Shown here in pieces: positions 17,401-25,366 of a stretch of DNA of 64,000 nucleotides. The notes under the pieces were generated by a model. That model made no database searches. It was not told the DNA's origin and was given only the letters and a program-made list of their open reading frames with translations. Within the stretch, counting starts at the first letter, position 1. Every line of letters starts with the position of its first letter. The translations under genes and the position numbers were made by a program. The DNA comes from Acidovorax_G lacteus (GTDB lineage Bacteria > Pseudomonadota > Gammaproteobacteria > Burkholderiales > Burkholderiaceae_C): NCBI RefSeq assembly GCF_039540375.1, contig NZ_BAABEX010000007.1, forward strand, positions 434,001-498,000, in the 5' to 3' direction.

Positions 17401-17935
17401 CGCGGCGGCGTTCCTTGTATTTAGAGACGCCCGCGGCTTCTTCGAGGAACAGGCGCAGCTCTTCGGGCCGCGACTCGATGATGCGGCTGATCGTGCCCTG
17501 GCCGATGATGGCGTAGGCGCGCGGCCCGAGGCCCGTGCCCAGAAACACGTCCTGCACGTCGCGGCGGCGCACAGGCTGGTTGTTGATGAAGTAGCTGCTG
17601 TTGCCGTCGCGCGTGAGCACGCGCTTGACGGCAATCTCGGTGAACTGGTTCCACTGGCCGCCCGCGCGGTGGTCGGCGTTGTCGAACACCAGTTCCACGC
17701 TCGCGCGGCTGGCCGGCTTGCGGCTCGTGGTGCCGTTGAAGATCACGTCCTGCATGGACTCGCCACGCAGCTCGCTGGCCTTGGATTCGCCCAGCACCCA
17801 GCGCACGGCGTCCATGATGTTGGACTTGCCGCAGCCATTGGGCCCCACCACCCCCACAAGCTGCCCGGGCAGCAGGAAGTTGGTGGGCTCGGCAAACGAC
17901 TTGAAGCCGGAGAGCTTGATCGAGGAAAGGCGCAC
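14411..17935 (-). CDS. smc: chromosome segregation ATPase SMC
   Basis: A 1174-residue SMC protein, the core of bacterial condensin. The N-terminal head has MRLSSIKLSGFKSF-type residues and Walker A GPNGCGKSN. Two long coiled coils (about 165-500 and 670-1010) flank a hinge near 510-660. The C-terminal head has the signature LLSGGEKALTAIA and Walker B FCLLDEVDAPLDDAN. I set the start at GTG 17935, where homology begins; the frame is open to 18004 but that part looks non-coding. zipA follows after 13 bases. Confidence 0.96.
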   Translation of the reverse strand: MRLSSIKLSGFKSFAEPTNFLLPGQLVGVVGPNGCGKSNIMDAVRWVLGESKASELRGESMQDVIFNGTTSRKPASRASVELVFDNADHRAGGQWNQFTEIAVKRVLTRDGNSSYFINNQPVRRRDVQDVFLGTGLGPRAYAIIGQGTISRIIESRPEELRLFLEEAAGVSKYKERRRETENRLHDTRENLTRVEDILRELNANLDKLEKQAEIAQKYNALQAQATLRQHQQWFLKRAEAEAEQAKVREAGLQAVNELEARMADLRHVEADLEKIRQAHYSAGDLVNQAQGRLYEATAEVGRLEAEIRYVVEGRQRVEQRLQTLAQQIAEWTVRKEEAEIELENLAGAGEDAAERAELLAAQLEEQAMLLPDLEDALRSAQARANEQRAAVVQVQQQIQVLAAEQRSLNEQSRQHESRYERLRADRNALAAPDEARLANLRQQLEAAEQAQEACDARLAELQDAVPQLDDDRRSRQQAVNAEAARQADLSARLEALKALQEKVKTDGKLRPWLAKHGLDGLQGLWSRLHIEPGWENALEAALRERLGGLEVGRLDMVRGFLGAGGGDAPPARLAFYSPPAAPAVEGAAALPRLSELLRVHDAGLKGVLVDWLAGCYTAATLDEALNRRSQLQPGEALYIPSGHCVTAHSVSFYAQDSEQSGLLARAQEIEHLEKDLRAQTLISEEARTALARAEGAYADASQRLVTARREAAEAQSRRHELQVETLRLAQLAEQTRARSEQIGADIAEVEAQLADLQERRVTAEARFEELDMQLADSQEREAQLGDRVIEAERRLNASREQQRVLERQAQEATFSQRSLDARRAELSRTIDTATQQARALTDEEQRARDELARLSDAAAQGGLQQALERKAEREQALAAQRSEYDDLTARLRASDERRMQTERALDPLRQRITELQLKEQAARLGLEQYTTLLTDAQADLEALARSVQDDAVRLAGLQGEIDRLQREIAALGAVNLAALDELAAARERKVFLDSQMADLTEAMHTLEDAIRKIDNETRTLLSGTFETVNGHFGRMFPELFGGGQAKLIMTGDEILDAGVQVMAQPPGKKNQTIHLLSGGEKALTAIALVFAIFQLNPAPFCLLDEVDAPLDDANTERYAKLVAAMSRGTQFLFISHNKIAMEMAEQLIGVTMQEQGVSRIVAVDMESALSMADS

Positions 17936-18298
17936 GGAATGGGTTGCGAGGGAGCAGGACAGCGGCCCGGACGCGGCCACAGGGCCGCGCCGGACCGGCG
18001 GCAAACAGGGCGGGATGATACCTTGGCGCCACGCCGCCCTCGGCCACGGTGCCGGCCGCTGCCAGGCGGTTCAGGCCTGCCAGGGCACCCCGGGCGGCCC
18101 CCGGCTGGGGTATGGCCGGCGACAGCCTTCCAAGTTTGGTGCTCAAAATGGCTGCTCGTGCTTATTAATCAAGCACAAGCAGCTATCAAATCAGGAGCAA
18201 ATCCAGAGTCAACCACAGGGAAAGACAGCAGGACCACATCCGCCCTGCGCAGGCGTAGATCGAGCGGCGCCGCAAGGCTGGGCCACGCAGCGCTGCGG
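17936..18298. other. intergenic gap upstream of smc
   Basis: This 363-base gap lies between the smc start and the 3' end of the CHASE-GGDEF-EAL gene, both on the minus strand. It contains one copy of the dispersed palindromic repeat at 18150-18189 and presumably the smc promoter, which I could not place. No convincing ORF is seen. Confidence 0.5.
18150..18189 (-). repeat. composite palindromic repeat, copy 2
   Basis: The large stem is GCTGCTCGTGCTT, a 7-base loop, then AAGCACAAGCAGC (18151-18183, one mismatch), followed by CTATCAAA, the remnant of the small stem. The orientation is opposite to copy 1. Confidence 0.8.
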
Positions 18299-21200
18299 TC
18301 AGACCACCACGGTGTCGGCGGCGCGCGAACGCACCAGTGCTTCGAAGGCCGCCACCGGCACCGGCGGGCTGAGCAGAAAGCCCTGCCAGGCGTGGCAGTG
18401 GTGGCGGGCCAGGAAGTCGCGCTGGGCCTCGGTTTCCACGCCCTCGGCCATGGCGCGCAGGCCCAGGCTGCTGGCGAGTGCCACGATGGTGCGCGCAATG
18501 GCGGCGTCGTTCGGGTCGGTGAGCACGTCGCGCACAAAGCTTTGGTCGATCTTGAGCTGGTCGAGCGGCAGGCGCTTGAGGTAACTCAGGCTCGAATATC
18601 CGGTGCCGAAGTCGTCGAGCGAGAAGCCCACGCCGTAGCCCTTGAGCTGCACCATCTTGGCAATCGTGCCCTCCACGTCTTCGAGCAGCAGGCTTTCGGT
18701 CATCTCGAGCTTGAGCCGTCGGCCGTCGGCCCCGGCTCCGGCAATCGCCGCCAGCACCTGGGCGACAAAGCCCTCCTGGCGGAACTGCCGTGCGCTGACG
18801 TTGACCGACACGCTCAGACGCGACAGTTGCGGGTCTTGCGACCAGCGCGCCAGCTGCTCGCAAGCCGCCTTGAGCACCCATTCGCCCAAGGGCAGGATGA
18901 GCCCGGTCTCCTCGGCCAGCGGGATGAAATGCCCGGGCGAGATGAAACCGTCGCGCGGATGCCGCCAGCGCAGCAGCGCCTCGGCGCCAATGATGCGCCC
19001 GCCTTCCATCTGCGGCTGGTAGTACAGCTCGAACTGGTTCTGCGCAAGGCCGGCGCGCATGTCGAGTTCCATGGCGGCACGCGCCGACACGGAGGCCTGC
19101 ATTTGTGGGTCGTAAAAGCGCAGGGTGTCACGGCCTGCGGCCTTGGCCTGGTACATGGCCAGGTCGGCACGCTTGAGCAATTCGTCCGGCGTCTCGCGCG
19201 TGCCGCTGAAGATGGTGATGCCCAGGCTCAGCGAGCTGTGGTGCACTTCCTGCTCCAGGCGGTACGGCTCGCGCAGCGACGCCAGGATGCGCTGGCCCAA
19301 CTCCTCGGCCTGCCCTGCAGCATCCTCGGGCGAGTCGCCCAGGTCTTCGAGCACCACGACAAATTCGTCGCCTCCGAGGCGGGCGACCGTGTCGTCCTCG
19401 TGCACGCAGGCGCGCAGCCGGTGCGCCACCTGCAGCAGCAGCTGGTCGCCACGGTCGTGGCCCTGCGTTTCGTTCAAGGTCTTGAAGTTGTCGAGATCCA
19501 GCAACAGCAAGGCCCCGCTGCGCTGGTGGCGCACACTGGCCGCCAGCGCCTGGTGCACGCGGTCCATGAGCAGGCGTCGGTTGGGCAGGCGCGTGAGCGG
19601 GTCGTAAAACGCCAGGTAGCGGATCTCCTCCTCGGCGGCCTTGCGCTGGCTCAGGTCGAACAAGGTCACCAGCAGCTCAGAGCCCGACACCACGCCCGCA
19701 ATCTCCAGGCTGCGCGTCTTGCCGTCTTTGCAGGTCACCAAGTACTCGCCCGCCTCAATGCGCCCATCGCCCTTGAACGCCTTCTCAAGATAGCCCGACC
19801 ACACGGCTTGCGTGCGTGCGCGGTAGTCGGGGTCGGGGTAAGCCCGCACCCACCACTCCTCTACCGTGGGCACGTCGGCTTCGGTGTAGCCGCAGATTTG
19901 CACGAACCGATCGTTGCGGAACGCCATGCGCCCATCGGCCTGCACCAGGCACATGCCCACGGGCAGCCGCTTGAGGATCCCCCGCAGCCGCTGCTCGCCC
20001 TGGCGCAGGGTTTCTTCAAGCGCCTTGCGCTGCGTGATGTCCTGTACCACCGCGAGGTGGTAGTCGGGCTCGGGGCTGGCGCTCCACATCGGCGACAGCG
20101 TGAGATCCACCCACACGGGCTTGCCACTCTTGTGCGCATAGCAACGCTCGGTGCGGTACTCCTGCAACTCGCCCGCGTGCAGGCGGCGGACCTGCGCCTG
20201 CTCGTCGGCCTGCAGCGGCGGAGGCAGAAGCTGCGCGGGCTCCAGCGCCAGCATTTCGGCAGGCGAGTAGCCCAGGATGTCGCCGAACTTCTGGTTCACG
20301 CGCACCAAACGGCCTGTGGACGTGTGTACCTGGGCCACCCCGACCGCCGCCTGGTGGAACAGGGCGCGAAAACGCTCTTCGCTGTCGCGGCGCGCCTCGT
20401 CCGAGACCTGGGCACGCGCCAGGGCCAGCGTTCCGCGCCGCGTCAGCAGCATGGCCAGTGCAGACAGCAACAAGGTCACAACCAGGCCCGCCAACCCCGC
20501 CAGCCAGGGCAGACGCTGCTCGGCCGGTTGCACAAAGCTGCGGGTGGGCATGAAGCGCAATTGCCAGCGGCGGTCGTGCACGGGCATCTCGCGCACATAG
20601 GCTGTGGCCTCGGGCAGCGGCGAGCCCGTCTGTTCGAGCAAGGGCCGCTGCGTGGCATCGTCAGCGTTGCGCAAAGAACCAAGGTCGGCCATCGACACCG
20701 CAATACCGTCCAGATAGCCCTGGGCCCGCAGAGCGCCCACTAGGTCGTACACACGGATTGTGGACGCTACGGCACCAATGAACCGGGGCGATACAGGGTC
20801 GCGCGTGCGGTCGAACACGGGCACCCGCAGCACAAAGGCGGCCCGGTGAGACTCCTCCTGCAGCAGGTCGAACGGCCCCGACGCCACCACCAAACCGGTC
20901 TCGCGGCTGTAGCGCATCGCTTCCAGGTTGGTTGGCTGGGCACTGATGTCCCAGCCCATCACGCTTTCGTTGCCCTCCATGGGCCAAAGGTATTCGGCCA
21001 CGAAATACTCGTGACGCTCGCCCGCGGGCTTGATCGCGAAGTCCGGATAGCCTTGCGGATGCAGTGAGGTGTCCGCACGCACACGCGCCTCGTAGGCCAT
21101 GCGCTGGTCACCCGGCACATGGCGGGTAAACGACAGGTTGCGCACACCCGGGTAGCGCTGCTTGATGTCAAGCTCGCGTGCCACGCGGTCAAAGTCGGCG

Positions 21201-21448
21201 CGTCCCAGATCCGGGTTGGCGGTGAACAGGCTGCGCAAGCCCTGCACGACTTCGGTATTGGCTGCAATGCTCTGCCCCATGGCATCGGCAAAAGACTGCG
21301 CAGCTTGCTCGAAGCGAGCGCGGTCCACCATGGCCACGGCCTGGCTCTGCTGCCGCATCAGCCACACACTCAAGACCACCCCAAGCACGGCCACAGCGAG
21401 CCCCACCACCGAGGGGCGCGGACGACTGAGCGCATGCAGGAGAACCAT
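18299..21448 (-). CDS. membrane CHASE-PAS-PAS-GGDEF-EAL signalling protein
   Basis: A 1049-residue cyclic-di-GMP enzyme. Two membrane helices (about 13-31 and 312-335) flank a periplasmic CHASE-type sensor (ERHEYFVAEYLWPMEGNES). Two PAS domains follow (about 355-470 and 485-600), then a GGDEF domain with intact GGDEF near residue 690, and an EAL domain with AEALLRW near 821, DDFGTGYSSL, LKIDQSF and AEGVET. Both catalytic motifs are intact. No RxxD inhibitory site precedes GGDEF. Net activity cannot be told; in many tandem proteins GGDEF regulates EAL. ATG 21448 lacks a clear ribosome site. It is divergent from another diguanylate cyclase gene. Confidence 0.9.
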   Translation of the reverse strand: MVLLHALSRPRPSVVGLAVAVLGVVLSVWLMRQQSQAVAMVDRARFEQAAQSFADAMGQSIAANTEVVQGLRSLFTANPDLGRADFDRVARELDIKQRYPGVRNLSFTRHVPGDQRMAYEARVRADTSLHPQGYPDFAIKPAGERHEYFVAEYLWPMEGNESVMGWDISAQPTNLEAMRYSRETGLVVASGPFDLLQEESHRAAFVLRVPVFDRTRDPVSPRFIGAVASTIRVYDLVGALRAQGYLDGIAVSMADLGSLRNADDATQRPLLEQTGSPLPEATAYVREMPVHDRRWQLRFMPTRSFVQPAEQRLPWLAGLAGLVVTLLLSALAMLLTRRGTLALARAQVSDEARRDSEERFRALFHQAAVGVAQVHTSTGRLVRVNQKFGDILGYSPAEMLALEPAQLLPPPLQADEQAQVRRLHAGELQEYRTERCYAHKSGKPVWVDLTLSPMWSASPEPDYHLAVVQDITQRKALEETLRQGEQRLRGILKRLPVGMCLVQADGRMAFRNDRFVQICGYTEADVPTVEEWWVRAYPDPDYRARTQAVWSGYLEKAFKGDGRIEAGEYLVTCKDGKTRSLEIAGVVSGSELLVTLFDLSQRKAAEEEIRYLAFYDPLTRLPNRRLLMDRVHQALAASVRHQRSGALLLLDLDNFKTLNETQGHDRGDQLLLQVAHRLRACVHEDDTVARLGGDEFVVVLEDLGDSPEDAAGQAEELGQRILASLREPYRLEQEVHHSSLSLGITIFSGTRETPDELLKRADLAMYQAKAAGRDTLRFYDPQMQASVSARAAMELDMRAGLAQNQFELYYQPQMEGGRIIGAEALLRWRHPRDGFISPGHFIPLAEETGLILPLGEWVLKAACEQLARWSQDPQLSRLSVSVNVSARQFRQEGFVAQVLAAIAGAGADGRRLKLEMTESLLLEDVEGTIAKMVQLKGYGVGFSLDDFGTGYSSLSYLKRLPLDQLKIDQSFVRDVLTDPNDAAIARTIVALASSLGLRAMAEGVETEAQRDFLARHHCHAWQGFLLSPPVPVAAFEALVRSRAADTVVV

Positions 21449-21763
21449 GAGAGCAACAAAACGACGCGTTGGGCGACGCCGACCAGCGCCACCTACAGCG
21501 CCCGGGCCGGGCGCGGTGCCACAGCAAACAAGCTGTCGAGGATAGCGGGATTCGGGCGCGCGACCGCGCCGGTACAAGCCCGTGATGCGTCAACCCGACA
21601 GTCACGATTCAGTCGAAACGTTCGCAGGCCGGTGCGCACAGCCAATGGCAGCGCCTTCCCTGGCGCATGGCGTCCCCGCCGAGGCGCGCATGCCGCCTGC
21701 CCCACACGGGTGACACCGAAGCGGGCACAATGCCCCAACCGCCTGCGCCCGCCCGACCACGCC
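21449..21763. other. divergent intergenic region between two cyclic-di-GMP genes
   Basis: These 315 bases separate the start codons of the CHASE-GGDEF-EAL and PAS-GAF-GGDEF genes and must hold at least one promoter. I saw no convincing promoter pair, operator symmetry, terminator or ORF. Confidence 0.4.
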
Positions 21764-23119
21764 ATGCCCGCCAACGCTCTCGCCACGCTGAACCTTGTGG
21801 ATCTGCTGCTGGATGCTGTGTGCGTGGTCGATGCGCAGGGCCGGTATCTGTTTGTGAGCCCCGCCTATGAACGCATCTTCGGCTATGCGGCCGACGAGGT
21901 GCTGGGCAGGCCGATGATCGAGCTGGTGCACCCGGCCGACCGCGAGCGCACCCTGGACGCAGCGCGCGGGATCATGGCCGGGCAGGACCAGTTTCACTTT
22001 GAAAACCGGTACGTGCGCAAGGACGGCCGGATCGCCCATATCCGCTGGACAGCGCGCTGGCTGGCCGGGCCCGGTGTGCGCGTTGCCGTGGCACATGACA
22101 TCAGCCAGCGCAAGCGGCATGAAGCCGTGCAGGCGGTTCTGTACGCCATATCGGAAGCGGCGCACACCGCTCCGGGGCTGCACGCACTGTGCGTGCAAAT
22201 CCGCGATGTGATCGCCGGGCTGATTCCGGCGGAAGGCTTTACCGTGGCGCTGTACGACGCCAGCGCACAGACGCTGAGCTTTCCCCCGGGGCTAGAACCG
22301 GCGGGGCTGGCGGAAGGGCCGATATCGCTGGCACAGGCCCCGGCCTATGCACAGGTGCTGCGCAGCGTCGAACCGGTGCGCTGGACGCCGGAATCCGTCA
22401 CCCCCCTGCCCTGGCCTGCCGCTCCGCCGGGTTGCCGTCCCCAAGCCCACACCTGCTGGATTGGCGTGCCCCTGCCGGGCCCGCGCGGTCCCACTGGCGT
22501 GCTGGGGCTGTGGCTGCAGCAGCCCTCCGACCTGGAGATCGAGTCCGACGCCAGCCTTTTGCAATACATCGCCACCCAGGTGGCCGCGGCCGTCGAACGC
22601 AAGCGCATGCACCAGCGCCTGGAACACATGGCACGGCACGACCTCCTGACCGGCCTGCCCAACCGCGCGCATCTGCACGAGCGGCTGCAGGCCGCCCTGC
22701 ACCGCGCACAGCCGGTGGGCGACCGAGTCGATGTGCTGTTTCTGGACCTGGACGACTTCAAGCGCGTCAACGACACCTTGGGCCACAGCGCGGGCGACCA
22801 GCTGCTGCGCGAAGTAGCCCAGCGCCTGCGAGCCACCATCCCGGAGCGCCACCTGCTCGCCCGCCTGGGGGGCGACGAATTCGTGGTGGTCGTCGAGCAC
22901 GGGGCCTGCCAGAGCGAGGCGGCCGACGTGCAGACTCGCATCGGCGCCGCCTTTGAGCATCCTTTTCACATCGGCGGCACGGGGCTGCTCATGCGCCCCA
23001 GCCTCGGCCATGCGGTGTTCCCCGACCATGCTGGAGACGCGGACAGCCTGCTGACGCGCGCCGACGCCGCCATGTACGCGCACAAGCGCCGCGCGCCGCC
23101 GCGAGACGCACAGGCCTGA
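21764..23119 (+). CDS. diguanylate cyclase with PAS and GAF-like sensor domains
   Basis: A 451-residue soluble protein that should make cyclic-di-GMP. The order is PAS (about 10-125, VCVVDAQGRYLFVSPAYERIFGY), a GAF-like region (about 130-270), then a GGDEF domain beginning ARHDLLTGLPNRAHL with the active motif LGGDEFVVV near residue 369. No RxxD product-inhibition site is seen. There are no membrane helices. The start is the ATG before MPANALATL. It is divergent from the membrane GGDEF-EAL protein. Confidence 0.88.
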   Translation: MPANALATLNLVDLLLDAVCVVDAQGRYLFVSPAYERIFGYAADEVLGRPMIELVHPADRERTLDAARGIMAGQDQFHFENRYVRKDGRIAHIRWTARWLAGPGVRVAVAHDISQRKRHEAVQAVLYAISEAAHTAPGLHALCVQIRDVIAGLIPAEGFTVALYDASAQTLSFPPGLEPAGLAEGPISLAQAPAYAQVLRSVEPVRWTPESVTPLPWPAAPPGCRPQAHTCWIGVPLPGPRGPTGVLGLWLQQPSDLEIESDASLLQYIATQVAAAVERKRMHQRLEHMARHDLLTGLPNRAHLHERLQAALHRAQPVGDRVDVLFLDLDDFKRVNDTLGHSAGDQLLREVAQRLRATIPERHLLARLGGDEFVVVVEHGACQSEAADVQTRIGAAFEHPFHIGGTGLLMRPSLGHAVFPDHAGDADSLLTRADAAMYAHKRRAPPRDAQA

Positions 23120-23242
23120 GCAGCACGCCACAACCGGCTGGCGTCCGCCCAGGCCGACCAGGGCTGGCCGCTGCCGATGGGGCAGGCGCAGGCCACAGAG
23201 CGCTGGGGCCCTGCCTGCGCCGGGTAGCGGATTGGTCAAAAA

Positions 23243-23292
23243 GCCGTGTTCGTGCTTTTAAATCAAGCACAAGCAGCTATCAATTCGATAGC
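23243..23292 (-). repeat. composite palindromic repeat, copy 3
   Basis: A degenerate left arm (GCCGTGTTCGTGCTT), an AT-rich loop and AAGCACAAGCAGC form the large stem. The small stem follows as GCTATC-AATTC-GATAGC (23276-23292). The orientation is opposite to copy 1. It lies in the 269-base gap before the L,D-transpeptidase-like gene. Confidence 0.8.
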
Positions 23293-23388
23293 ATTCAATC
23301 GTAAATCCCGCGCCGGATGGTCAGGACGGCCACGGTCACAACGGCCATGGCCTCATCGCAAACCGGTCGCGCTTTCATAATCGCGGCC

Positions 23389-24093
23389 ATGGCAAATCGT
23401 CTTGACCCACGCGCCGCGGCGCAGCGATCGTCAAGGGTGCGCACCTGGTGGGAGCCTGTGTTCGGTGCGCTGCTGCTGGGCAGCCTGGTGGTCACCCCTC
23501 CGGTGGTGGCCGCCCCGCCTGGTACGCCCTCTCGGTCTGCAGAGCAGCCTCCGGCCCCCGGCGCAGAAGTGCGCGCACTGCACGCGGCGATCATGCGCAC
23601 CCGCGACCACCAGGGGCTTGCGTTTGCCGTGATCGACAAGCGCGCCGCCGCACTGCACGTGTACAACGCCGAGGGGCACCTGCTCGCTTCGACGGCCGTG
23701 CTGCTGGGCCTGTCCCGAGGCGATGACTCTGTACCGGGCATTGGCGACCGGGCCTTGGGCGACATCCAGCCCCACGAGCGCACCACACCGGCCGGGCGCT
23801 TTGTCAGTGAACCGGGCGTGAACTTGCAGGGCGAAGATATCGTCTGGATCGATTACACGGCTGCCGTGTCCATCCACCGCCTGCGCCCCGTGCATGTGTC
23901 GCAGCGCCGCGCACAGCGGCTGGCCTCGCCCACACCGGACGACAACCGCATCACCCACGGGTGCGTGAATGTGCCCCAGGCGTTCTACGAGCGCCACCTG
24001 GCACCACTGTTTGGACGCCAGCATGCGCTGGTGTACGTGCTGCCAGAGCAGCGGCCTCTGGCCGAAGTGTTTGCGCAGCTGCTGCAGCCCTGA
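23389..24093 (+). CDS. L,D-transpeptidase-like exported protein
   Basis: A 234-residue protein with an N-terminal hydrophobic export segment (VFGALLLGSLVVTPPVVAA) and a C-terminal catalytic motif THGCVNVP with Cys192, typical of YkuD-type L,D-transpeptidases that cross-link or anchor to peptidoglycan. The PAGRF stretch upstream also fits (TTPAGRF). Overall similarity to characterised members is modest, so substrate and role are open. ATG 23389 gives a signal peptide near the N-terminus; an ATG at 23317 is less likely. Confidence 0.72.
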   Translation: MANRLDPRAAAQRSSRVRTWWEPVFGALLLGSLVVTPPVVAAPPGTPSRSAEQPPAPGAEVRALHAAIMRTRDHQGLAFAVIDKRAAALHVYNAEGHLLASTAVLLGLSRGDDSVPGIGDRALGDIQPHERTTPAGRFVSEPGVNLQGEDIVWIDYTAAVSIHRLRPVHVSQRRAQRLASPTPDDNRITHGCVNVPQAFYERHLAPLFGRQHALVYVLPEQRPLAEVFAQLLQP

Positions 24094-24312
24094 CGGCGCC
24101 AGCGTCTGTCCCAGGAACAGGCCCTAGACCCTGGGCGGCCCCTCTGGCGGACCTCGGCGGGCCGCCCATCATCCAGCGATCGGGCTTCAGGTGCGGTCGG
24201 CGAGCACGGTGTCGTGCCTGGGGGCTCGGGCTGCCGCGCTGCCGACCGTGCCCCCCCCTGCGCCACCGGCCGGGCCCTGGAAAAGGGGGGTCTGCGCCCG
24301 AGGGTCTGCGGC

Positions 24313-25206
24313 TCAGTGCGGCAGCAGCAGATGCTGGCGCTCGGCCACCGCATCGCGCACGCAGTTCCACACCGCTTGCATGCGTGCCACGTGCTTGTTC
24401 TCGGCGGGCATCGACATCCAGAACGTGCGCATAAAGCGCGCTTGCTGGGGCAGCACGGGCACGAGGGCCGGGTCTTGCGCAGCCACAAAGGCGGGCAGCA
24501 CCGCCAGGCCCGTACCGGCGCGTGCGGCCTCGTACTGGGCCAGCACGCTGGTGCTGCGCAGCGCAAAACGCTCGGGGCGGTGCAATTCGTCCAGGATCTG
24601 CAGCTCTTTGCTGAACAGCAGGTCGTCCACATAGCTGATGAAGCTGTGGCCCCGCAGGTCGTCGGCCGTGGCGATGGGCGCATGCGCGGCCAGGTAGCTG
24701 CGCGCGCCATAGAGCTGCAGCACGTAGTCGGTGAGCTTGACCACAACCACCGCGCCGCGGGCCGGGCGTTCGAGCGAGATCACGATATCCGCCTCGCGCC
24801 GCGACAGGTGCACCAGGCGCGGCAGGGCCAGCAGGTCGATGACCAGGCCCGGGTGTTCACGCGCAAAGCCTGCGAGGGCCGCCGCCAGCACCAGGTTGCC
24901 GAAGCCCTCGGTGGTGCCCACGCGCACCAGCCCGTGCAGGCCCTGGCGGGTGGCCGGGGCCGCATTGCGCTCCAGCGCCAGAAAGGCGGCCTCCATGGCC
25001 TCGACCTGCGGCAGCAGCTGCCGTCCGGCCTCGGTGAGCCGATGGCCGCCCGCCTCGCGTGCGAACAGGGCCTGGCCCACCTGCTTTTCGAGCGCCTGCA
25101 GGCGCCGGGCCACCGTGGTGTGGTCCACCCCCAGGCGGCGCGCAGCGCCCACCAGCGTGCCGGCGCGGGCCAGTTCCAGAAAGTAGCGCAGGTGGTCCCA
25201 GTCCAT
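24313..25206 (-). CDS. LysR-family regulator
   Basis: A 297-residue LysR regulator. The N-terminal helix-turn-helix is MDWDHLRYFLELARAGTL followed by AARRLGVDHTTVARRL. The effector domain has VRVGTTEGFGNLVL. It is divergent from mmsA, 161 bases away, and so is the likely regulator of the valine/methylmalonate-semialdehyde genes. The gap holds the palindrome CAATATTG (25277-25284), a possible part of its binding site. ATG 25206 starts the conserved domain. Confidence 0.88.
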   Translation of the reverse strand: MDWDHLRYFLELARAGTLVGAARRLGVDHTTVARRLQALEKQVGQALFAREAGGHRLTEAGRQLLPQVEAMEAAFLALERNAAPATRQGLHGLVRVGTTEGFGNLVLAAALAGFAREHPGLVIDLLALPRLVHLSRREADIVISLERPARGAVVVVKLTDYVLQLYGARSYLAAHAPIATADDLRGHSFISYVDDLLFSKELQILDELHRPERFALRSTSVLAQYEAARAGTGLAVLPAFVAAQDPALVPVLPQQARFMRTFWMSMPAENKHVARMQAVWNCVRDAVAERQHLLLPH

Positions 25207-25366
25207 CGCATGGGCTCCCGGCTCAGGCCGCGCGTTCGGCCCTGCGGCAAGTGTGCATAAATGCAAATCTCATGCGCAATATTGTCTATTGTTCTCGCAA
25301 TTCTGCACAGCTACCATGCAGGGGCTTAAAGCGCTTTGCGCCCCATTTTTCCTCGGAGACACGCCT

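Noticed and set aside
15587..20743. A 1718-codon open frame on the plus strand
   Set aside because: It runs antisense to smc and the CHASE-GGDEF-EAL gene. High GC removes stop codons in that frame. No domain is visible, and the minus-strand genes have full catalytic motifs.
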